62,497 nt of DNA from JAXHTH01 sp034211115 (GTDB lineage Bacteria; Planctomycetota; Phycisphaerae; Phycisphaerales; SM1A02). Location: NCBI GenBank assembly GCA_034211115.1, contig JAXHTH010000108.1:1-62497 (forward strand), read 5' to 3'. Of this stretch, positions 57,066 to 62,497 are shown piece by piece (position 1 is the first letter of the stretch; the number at the start of each line of letters is the position of its first letter). The notes under the pieces were generated by a model, which was given only the letters and a program-made list of their open reading frames with translations, was not told the origin of the DNA and did not search any database. Made by a program: the position numbers and the translations under genes.

Positions 57066-59105
57066 GTGCAGCGCAGAACCTCCCTTTCATCGATGTTCGG
57101 CCATTCGTGGCTCGCCGCGGTCCTGCTGGTGCCCATTCTTCTCGCCGCCCGCTTCGCCCCCGCCGCCGAACCCTCGACCGTTGACGAGTGGCTCGGCTGG
57201 GCCGACGGGCAGATCCGGCAGATCATCGACGTCCCCGACGATCAGCGCACCTTCCAGAACACGGTCGGCGCGCTGGATGACGTGCTCGCCCGGCTGCTCA
57301 TCGAGCTGCAGTTCCCCCAGGTGTTGGCCGTGCTCTCGCCGGACGCCGAGGAGCGGGCGCACGGCAACAAGGTCGAGGCGGCCCTCAACGAGTGGCTCAT
57401 TCAGCTCAACCTCAACGAGGACCTGTACCGCGCGATCAAGGCCTATGCCGACTCCGATCCGCCGCTGACCGGGGAGCGCAAGCGTCTGCTGTACTTCATC
57501 ATGCGCGACTACCGCCGGGCGGGCATGGAGCTTCCGCCCGAGCAGCGCGAGGAACTGAAGAAGGTTCAGCTCGAGCTGTCCGATCTGTCCATCGAGTTCA
57601 ACCGGAACGCCCTGGAGGATGAGACGACCGTCCTGCTCACGCCCGAGGAGCTGGAGGGGATGCCCGAGGACTTCCTGGGCCAGCTCGACAAGGCCGCGGG
57701 CCTCTATATCGTCACCCTCGACGGCCCCGTCGTGATGCGGATCTGGACCCTCTGCCCCAGCGAGACGGCGCGGAAGAAGGTCTGGGTCGCCTACAAGCGA
57801 CAGGGGGGTGAGAAGAACGTCCGCGTGCTCGAGAAGATCCTCGAGCTTCGCGCGAAGGAGGCGGACATGCTCGGCTACGACCACGCCGCCGACTACCGCA
57901 CCGAGATCCTCATGACCAAGGACGCCGACACCGTCGAGGCGTTTTACGATGAGCTGCGCCCCCTCGTGCGCGAGAAGTCCAACCTGGACTACGCCATGCT
58001 GCGGGACCGCAAACGCGAGGACCTGAACGATCCGGACGCCGGCTTCCACGCCTGGGACTACTGGTACTACGCCAACCTGCTCAAGCGCGAGCAGTACGCG
58101 GTGGACGAGGAGCTCGTGCGGGAGTACTTCCCTCTCCAGCAGGTGATGGACGGCCTGTTCGACATCTCCAGCACGCTCTTCGGAATCGAGATCCGCGAGG
58201 AGACGGAGCAGGCGAAGGCCGAGGGCATCTACTTCTGGCATCCCGACGTGCGATTCTTCCGCATCTATGACAAGCAGAGCGGGGAAATGCTCGGCGAGCT
58301 GTACACCGACCTCTTCCCCCGCCCCAACAAGCGCGGCGGAGCGTTCCAGTGGGGGTTCATTCCCCGCAAGGCGTGGCCGGACGGCACGCTCACCAAGCCC
58401 CGCGCGGTCGTGCAGTGCAACTTTCCCAAGCCCACCGCCGACAAGCCCTCCCTGCTTACCCACGACAACGTGACCACCCTCTTCCACGAGTTCGGCCACT
58501 TCCTGCACAGCGTGCTCACCGAGACCACCACCGTGGGCTGCGAGAACGTCGAGCGCGACTTCGTCGAGGTCCCCTCGCAGATCTACGAGAACTGGTGCTG
58601 GGAGCCGGAGGTGCTTCGCACGTTCGCCCGCCACTATGAGACGGGCGAGCCGATCCCGGACGAGCTGGTCGACGGCATGATCGCCGCCCGCCAGTTCGCC
58701 TCCGGCATGCTCGCCGAACGCCAGTTCTACTACGGCCTCGTCGACCAGGCGTATCACCATCTCCGCGCGGGCGAGGACATCAACACCACCGCCATCGGCC
58801 TGCACCTGCAGGACGAGGTCGAGCAGTACGACGGCGTGGAGGGCACCTACTTCGAGGCCGGCTTCACCCACCTCACCAACTACGTGGCCAGCTATTACGG
58901 CTACCAGTGGTCCCTCGTCTACTCCTGCGACTGTTTCGAGAAGTTCAAGGAGATGGGCCTGATGAACCCGAAAGCGGGGATGCGCTGGCGCAAGGCCGTC
59001 CTCTCCCGCGGCGGAACCGTGGACGGGATGAACATGATCGAGGACTTCCTCGGCCGCGAGCCGCAGATGACCGCCTACCTGGAGCACCTGGGCCTGAAAC
59101 AGTAA
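57066..59105 (+). CDS. M3-family oligopeptidase, exported
   Basis: A zinc oligopeptidase of the thimet/oligoendopeptidase (M3) family, about 679 aa. The start is a GTG (QRRTSLSSMFGHSW) with AGGAG 9 nt upstream. A signal peptide (LAAVLLVPILLAARFAPAA) sends it to the periplasm, unlike most M3 enzymes, which are cytosolic. The catalytic motif is TTLFHEFGHFLHSVL (HExxH) with a downstream Glu region in ENVERDFVEVPSQIYENWCW; YYGYQWSLVYSCDCFEKF is a family hallmark. Presumed role: degrading short peptides outside the cytoplasm. Confidence 0.92.
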   Translation: MQRRTSLSSMFGHSWLAAVLLVPILLAARFAPAAEPSTVDEWLGWADGQIRQIIDVPDDQRTFQNTVGALDDVLARLLIELQFPQVLAVLSPDAEERAHGNKVEAALNEWLIQLNLNEDLYRAIKAYADSDPPLTGERKRLLYFIMRDYRRAGMELPPEQREELKKVQLELSDLSIEFNRNALEDETTVLLTPEELEGMPEDFLGQLDKAAGLYIVTLDGPVVMRIWTLCPSETARKKVWVAYKRQGGEKNVRVLEKILELRAKEADMLGYDHAADYRTEILMTKDADTVEAFYDELRPLVREKSNLDYAMLRDRKREDLNDPDAGFHAWDYWYYANLLKREQYAVDEELVREYFPLQQVMDGLFDISSTLFGIEIREETEQAKAEGIYFWHPDVRFFRIYDKQSGEMLGELYTDLFPRPNKRGGAFQWGFIPRKAWPDGTLTKPRAVVQCNFPKPTADKPSLLTHDNVTTLFHEFGHFLHSVLTETTTVGCENVERDFVEVPSQIYENWCWEPEVLRTFARHYETGEPIPDELVDGMIAARQFASGMLAERQFYYGLVDQAYHHLRAGEDINTTAIGLHLQDEVEQYDGVEGTYFEAGFTHLTNYVASYYGYQWSLVYSCDCFEKFKEMGLMNPKAGMRWRKAVLSRGGTVDGMNMIEDFLGREPQMTAYLEHLGLKQ

Positions 59106-59135
59106 GCCGAGCCCGACCGAACGCGACGCTCGATC

Positions 59136-59167
59136 GAGCCCCGGGCCCGGCCCCGGGGCTCGCTTTT
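59136..59167 (+). terminator. Rho-independent terminator after the M3 peptidase
   Basis: GAGCCCCGGG (59,136-59,145) pairs perfectly with CCCGGGGCTC (59,152-59,161) around a 6-nt loop, followed by GCTTTT. Confidence 0.85.
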
Positions 59168-59222
59168 GAGGCTTGAAAGACCGTCGCCGCTTTGACAAAG
59201 AACCTCGTGAAAGGACGGCGCC

Positions 59223-59414
59223 ATGCCGCTTCATCGTGCTCGACAGGATCGGCTCCTCGGCGGGGTGTGCGGCGGGATTGCCCGCTGGCTGGGCTGGGAC
59301 CCCACGCTTGTCCGCGTCGTCTACGTGCTGATCTCCATCTTCTCCGCCGCGTTCCCCGGCACTATCGTCTACATCATCCTCTGGATCTTCATGCCCCTCT
59401 CGCCGGAGTACTGA
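59223..59414 (+). CDS. PspC-domain membrane protein
   Basis: A 63-aa protein that is little more than one PspC domain: RLLGGVCGGIARWLGWDPTLVRVVYV is diagnostic, followed by one membrane segment (FPGTIVYIILWIFMPL) and a short tail. PspC proteins take part in envelope-stress (phage-shock) responses. No pspA or other psp gene lies beside it. AAAGGA precedes the start by about 8 nt. Confidence 0.88.
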   Translation: MPLHRARQDRLLGGVCGGIARWLGWDPTLVRVVYVLISIFSAAFPGTIVYIILWIFMPLSPEY

Positions 59415-59462
59415 AGGGGCCGGCCCGGACGGGGCAAAGGGCTCGCCGTCCCGCCGCCGTGC

Positions 59463-59468
59463 TATGAT
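59463..59468 (+). promoter_or_regulatory. Predicted -10 element (TATGAT) of the flavin reductase-like gene
   Basis: TGC-TATGAT ends 29 nt before the ATG at 59,498, leaving room for the GGGAGG Shine-Dalgarno sequence. Confidence 0.5.
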
Positions 59469-59497
59469 GCGCGGCCCTTCAATGCGGGAGGATGATG

Positions 59498-60061
59498 ATG
59501 AAACAGTCGCTGGGTGCGAAGACGGTGCTCTGCCCCCTGCCCGTTCTCGTCGTGGGCAGCTTTGACGAGAACGATCGGCCGAACGTCATGACCGCCTCCT
59601 GGGGCGGGATCTGCTGCAGCGAGCCGCCCTGCGCGGCCGTCTCCGTCCGAAAGGACCGCCACACCTTCGCCGGGATCGTGAAACACGAGGCGTTCACGAT
59701 CAGCGTGCCCTCGGCGGATCAGGTGCGCGAGGCCGATTACGTGGGCATCTATTCCGGTCGCGATGAGGACAAGTTCGCCGACCCGGGGTTGACGGCGGTG
59801 AACAGCGGACTCGTCCACGCCCCGTACGTCGACGAGTTCCCCCTCGTGCTCGAGTGCGCGCTGCGGCACACGATCGAGCTCGGCGTGCACACTCAGTTCA
59901 TCGGCGAGATTCTCGACGCCAAGGTCGACGCCGACGTGCTCGACAAGCACGGCCGGCTGGACGTGGAGAAGCTCCGGCCCTTCGTCTATGCCGCCGGCGA
60001 GGGCGGCTACTGGGCCGTCGATCACTGCATCGGACGGTCCTACACCATCGGGAAGAAGTAG
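59498..60061 (+). CDS. Flavin reductase / FMN-binding split-barrel protein
   Basis: About 187 aa of the flavin reductase-like / DIM6-NTAB family: a split beta-barrel that binds FMN. PVLVVGSFDENDRPNVMTASWGGICC is the family opening, FAGIVKHEAFTISVPSADQV follows, then HTIELGVHTQFIGEILDAKV. A pair of adjacent Cys in GGICCSEPPC is unusual and could be redox-active. Three ATG codons run in a row (59,492-59,500); the last has GGGAGG at the best spacing. Physiological role unknown. Confidence 0.88.
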   Translation: MKQSLGAKTVLCPLPVLVVGSFDENDRPNVMTASWGGICCSEPPCAAVSVRKDRHTFAGIVKHEAFTISVPSADQVREADYVGIYSGRDEDKFADPGLTAVNSGLVHAPYVDEFPLVLECALRHTIELGVHTQFIGEILDAKVDADVLDKHGRLDVEKLRPFVYAAGEGGYWAVDHCIGRSYTIGKK

Positions 60062-60101
60062 GAACGCGCCGCGTCGGCGCGGGCGCCGCCGGCACCGCCG
60101 G

Positions 60102-60107
60102 TATGAT
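60102..60107 (+). promoter_or_regulatory. Predicted -10 element (TATGAT) of dinB
   Basis: CCGG-TATGAT ends 6 nt before the GTG at 60,114: a leaderless configuration. No SOS-type operator is apparent. Confidence 0.5.
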
Positions 60108-60113
60108 GATGCC

Positions 60114-61292
60114 GTGAACGGGCCGCGCGCCATCCTGCACGTGGACATGGACGCGTTCTTCGCGTCCGTGGAGCAGTTGGACAACCCGGCCCTTCGCGGC
60201 CGGCCGGTGCTGGTGGGGCACGACGGCCCGCGGGGCGTCGTCGCCGCCGCCTCCTACGAGGCCCGAACCTTCGGATGCCATTCCGCCCAGCCCATGACGC
60301 AGGCGAAACGATGCTGCCCCCAGGCGGTCATCGTCCCGGGGCGCGGGGCGCGCTACCGCGAACTCTCCCGCCGCGTCTTCACGATCTTCGAGGATGTCAC
60401 GCCGCTGGTCGAGCCGCTGAGCATCGACGAGGCGTTCCTCGATGTCACCGGGTCGGTGCACCTGCTGGGCGAGCCGCCGGCCATCGCCCGCCTCATCAAG
60501 CAGCGCATCCGCGATGAGGTTTCGCTCACCGGTTCGGTCGGGGTCGCCCCGAACAAGTTCCTCGCCAAGCTCGCTTCCGACTGGGACAAGCCCGACGGGC
60601 TGACCATCATCACGCCCGAGGATATCGCCACCCGCGTGGCGGCGCTGCCCATCAGGAAGATGTGGGGCGTGGGACCGGCGATGGAGCGCCGACTGCGACA
60701 GTTCGGAATCGCCATCTTCGGCGATCTCCAGCGCCTCGCCCTCGAGGACGCCCGCAACCTGCTGGGGCAGTCCGGCGAGCACTTCCGGAAGCTCGCCCGC
60801 GGGCTCGACGACCGGCCCGTCACGCCCGATCACCGGGCCAAAAGCATCGGCAACGAGCAGACGTTCGGCGCGGATATCCCCTTTCCCGAGCAGGTGCGTC
60901 AGGTCCTGCTGGGCGAGATGGAGCACGTCGCCATGCGCCTCCGTCGCCACGATCTGTGCGGCCGCACCGTGACCGTGAAGATCCGCTACGGCGATTTCGA
61001 GACGATCACACGCTCGGCGACGCTGCCGAATCGCAGCGATGTGACCGATGAGCTGTGGCGCGCCGCCGCCTCCCTCTTCGACCGGTGGGCCGCGACGGGT
61101 TTCCGACCGGTGCGGCTCATCGGCGTCTCGGTCAGCCAGCTTCAGTCGCGCGCCGGCCGCCAGATGGAGTTGTTTGGTGGGGAAGGCGACGAGCGCCGGC
61201 GCGCCCTCGATCGGACGACCGACGAGATCCGCACCCGCTACGGCCGGGGGAGCATTCACCGCGGGATTCCCTACACTGGCGAGCCGTCATGA
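60114..61292 (+). CDS. dinB: DNA polymerase IV (Y-family)
   Basis: A translesion polymerase of about 392 aa that copies past damaged bases and can raise mutation rate. The GTG start gives NGPRAILHVDMDAFFASVEQLD, whose first Asp and following Phe are the catalytic and steric-gate residues; EPLSIDEAFLDVTGSV carries the second acidic pair; VAPNKFLAKLASDWDKPDGLT and MWGVGPAMERRLRQFGI (helix-hairpin-helix) follow, then the little-finger domain with LAGR-like DLCGRTVTVKIRYGDF. The stop overlaps the next start as ATGA. Confidence 0.95.
   Translation: MNGPRAILHVDMDAFFASVEQLDNPALRGRPVLVGHDGPRGVVAAASYEARTFGCHSAQPMTQAKRCCPQAVIVPGRGARYRELSRRVFTIFEDVTPLVEPLSIDEAFLDVTGSVHLLGEPPAIARLIKQRIRDEVSLTGSVGVAPNKFLAKLASDWDKPDGLTIITPEDIATRVAALPIRKMWGVGPAMERRLRQFGIAIFGDLQRLALEDARNLLGQSGEHFRKLARGLDDRPVTPDHRAKSIGNEQTFGADIPFPEQVRQVLLGEMEHVAMRLRRHDLCGRTVTVKIRYGDFETITRSATLPNRSDVTDELWRAAASLFDRWAATGFRPVRLIGVSVSQLQSRAGRQMELFGGEGDERRRALDRTTDEIRTRYGRGSIHRGIPYTGEPS
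61272..61277 (+). promoter_or_regulatory. Predicted -10 element (TACACT) of the 61,289 gene
   Basis: CCC-TACACT, inside the end of dinB, ends 11 nt before the ATG at 61,289. It would give this gene its own near-leaderless transcript in addition to coupling with dinB. Confidence 0.4.
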
Positions 61293-61999
61293 AGCGATCG
61301 CGTGGCCGCTGGGGTTGTCTCCTTCTGCTCCTCGTCGTGTTTCTCTTCGCGGCGGGCGCGGCGTGGCTGTGGCATGAGGCGCGCTCGGCGCCGGCGTGGT
61401 ACGCCCCGCCGGACCCGCGGGCCGGGCCCGTGACCGAGCTCGCCGAGCGCATCGAGTACAACGCGACGGTCCAGATGCAGAAGATCCGCGAGGCGGACGA
61501 GCCCTGGACGATGCGCCTGGAGCAGCGGCAGATCAACGCCTGGCTCGCCGCCCGGTTGCCCGAATGGGTCGCCGATGAATCCGCCGGCTGGCCGGAGGAG
61601 TTCGGCGTCCCGCAGGTCCGAATCGACGAAGCCGGAATCGATCTGGCGATCGAAGTCGCGGTCGGCGGTCGATCCGGCGTGCTCGTCTCACGCCTCGCGC
61701 CGCGAATCGTCGACGGACAGTTGCGCCTGAACCTCGAGAAGGCGGGCGTGGGACGCCTCGGCGTCTCCGGTGAGCCGGCGGAGAAGCTCATCGGCGCCTT
61801 CGAGCGCATCGCGCCCGGCGGGGCGGTCGGCGATGAGACGATCCGGCGCTTCCTCGACCTTCTCGCCGGCGAGGAGGGCATCCCGTCGATGCTCGAGCTC
61901 TCCGACGGCCGGCGCGTCGAGCTCATCGAGCTCACGCTCGGCGAAGAAATGCTCGAGATCACGAGCCGCACGCGACCCGCCGAATCGGACGGCCCGTGA
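61289..61999 (+). CDS. Membrane-anchored protein of unknown function
   Basis: A 236-aa protein with a basic N-terminus and one membrane segment (CLLLLLVVFLFAAGAAWLW). The exported part has MRLEQRQINAWLAARLPEWV, VPQVRIDEAGIDLAIEVAVG and LRLNLEKAGVGRLGV, resembling the beta/helix repeats of lipid-binding exported proteins such as DUF945/SMP-like or AsmA-type fragments; this is a weak guess. The ATGA overlap with dinB shows coupling, although a shared function is not obvious. Confidence 0.7.
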   Translation: MKRSRGRWGCLLLLLVVFLFAAGAAWLWHEARSAPAWYAPPDPRAGPVTELAERIEYNATVQMQKIREADEPWTMRLEQRQINAWLAARLPEWVADESAGWPEEFGVPQVRIDEAGIDLAIEVAVGGRSGVLVSRLAPRIVDGQLRLNLEKAGVGRLGVSGEPAEKLIGAFERIAPGGAVGDETIRRFLDLLAGEEGIPSMLELSDGRRVELIELTLGEEMLEITSRTRPAESDGP

Positions 62000-62043
62000 T
62001 GAGGCGTCGTGCCGCCCGGCCCGCAGCGTCGTGCCCGTCCCGC

Positions 62044-62049
62044 TAGGAT
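62044..62049 (+). promoter_or_regulatory. Predicted -10 element (TAGGAT) of the 62,088 gene
   Basis: CCGC-TAGGAT ends 38 nt before the ATG at 62,088. The surrounding CCGCTAGGATGGA also occurs before pncA. Confidence 0.45.
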
Positions 62050-62087
62050 GGATGCGCAAAGCGCGGCATGGCCGGCGGGTGGTGTGT

Positions 62088-62497
62088 ATGACGGGCAGCG
62101 AAACGACAACGGCGATCGAACGCCACTGGCTGGACTGGACCCGGCCGCTGCTTCCGGACGCGGCGGCGTGGCTCATCGAACGCGCCGGCTCCGCCGACGG
62201 CATCGTCGAGATGCAGCACCTGGTCTGCGTCACGCCCGGTCGTCGCGCCGGCCGTATCCTGCTCGCCCTGCTCGCCGAGCGATGCGAAGCGGCGGGGCTG
62301 GCCTTCGTTCCCCCCCGGACGATGACCCCCGGCATGCTCGCCGACCTCCTCCCGGCGGGAGAAGAGCCGATCGCGACCGGGCCCGAGCGCATCTTGGCGT
62401 GGCTGAAGGCGCTGCGATCCTGCGCGCCGCGCGACCTCGAGGCGCTGCTGCCCGCCCCGCCGCGGGAGGATGATCTGCTCACCTGGTGGGAGCTGGC
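62088..62497 (+). CDS. N-terminal part of a possible PD-(D/E)XK/AddB-like nuclease, cut by the window edge
   Basis: The frame runs from ATG at 62,088 (MTGSETTTAIERHWLDW) off the right edge, giving 136 residues. LVCVTPGRRAGRILLALLAERCEAAGLAFVPPRTMTPGMLADLLP resembles the inactivated helicase-like start of AddB-type DNA-repair exonucleases in planctomycetes. The nuclease domain would lie beyond the window, so this is tentative. An in-frame ATG at 62,052 is an alternative start. Confidence 0.55.
   Translation, partial: MTGSETTTAIERHWLDWTRPLLPDAAAWLIERAGSADGIVEMQHLVCVTPGRRAGRILLALLAERCEAAGLAFVPPRTMTPGMLADLLPAGEEPIATGPERILAWLKALRSCAPRDLEALLPAPPREDDLLTWWEL

Overview
The window is about 62.5 kb of GC-rich (roughly two-thirds G+C by eye), densely coding chromosomal DNA from a diderm, aerobically respiring and probably motile bacterium. 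LptB points to an outer membrane; NuoD/E/F with F1 ATP synthase subunits point to respiration; FliN and an HD-GYP protein point to motility signalling. Tat-exported sugar-isomerase-fold proteins, a FabZ-ACP-FabZ cassette, a ThiD2-ThiE fusion, many DUF proteins and scattered rather than clustered atp and nuo genes fit Planctomycetota, most likely a Phycisphaerae-like lineage. This placement is inference from gene content. I saw no tRNA, rRNA, insertion sequence, prophage or CRISPR array.

Layout. 1-9.1 kb: tpiA-secG, divergent alaS, a DUF2314 protein, a Tat sugar-phosphate isomerase-like protein, an HD-GYP protein, then a minus-strand run (zinc-ribbon membrane protein, NeuD-like acyltransferase, FKBP lipoprotein). 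9.2-15.7 kb: tmk, two exported DUF4139-like paralogues, an ECF sigma factor with a cysteine-containing tail, a two-gene YeeE/YedE transporter, a YbaK-type deacylase. 15.7-23 kb: lptB, three tandem DUF4870 genes, a membrane protein, a glycine-zipper lipoprotein, and a four-gene minus operon of three unknown proteins plus a nuclease. 23-32 kb: ywlE-like phosphatase and rpiB, an operon of exported protein, ECF sigma and presumed anti-sigma, pepA, thiD2E, a small membrane protein, a Na+/H+ antiporter and a PhnP-like hydrolase. 32-39.6 kb: atpG, convergent nuoD-nuoE-orf83-nuoF, a fused ABC permease and a lipoprotein. 39.6-49.8 kb: fliN, two zinc-ribbon membrane proteins, an M1-like peptidase, a large exported protein, a Tat isomerase-fold protein, and pncA-pncB for NAD salvage. 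50-62.5 kb: MBL-fold protein, coaD, AhpD-like protein, FabZ-ACP-FabZ, atpD, a PepSY-FKBP-FKBP protein, an M3 peptidase, PspC, a flavin reductase-like protein, dinB, an exported protein, and a gene truncated by the right edge.

Regulation. About twenty gene starts have the hexamer TAnnMT (M = A or C), usually preceded by G/C, a short distance upstream. In about ten cases it ends only 6-11 nt from the start codon with little or no Shine-Dalgarno sequence, which predicts leaderless or nearly leaderless mRNAs.

Non-coding structure is the most unusual part. First, four hairpins share a loop but have stems of different sequence that stay base-paired. Second, a 23-27 bp half-site (five copies) appears as inverted pairs or singly. 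Third, about fifteen short-period (7-11 bp) degenerate tandem arrays lie mostly just 3' of genes, several starting at or containing the stop codon, with locus-specific units. A 290-bp gap beside coaD also holds two rho-independent terminators facing a direction in which there is no gene.
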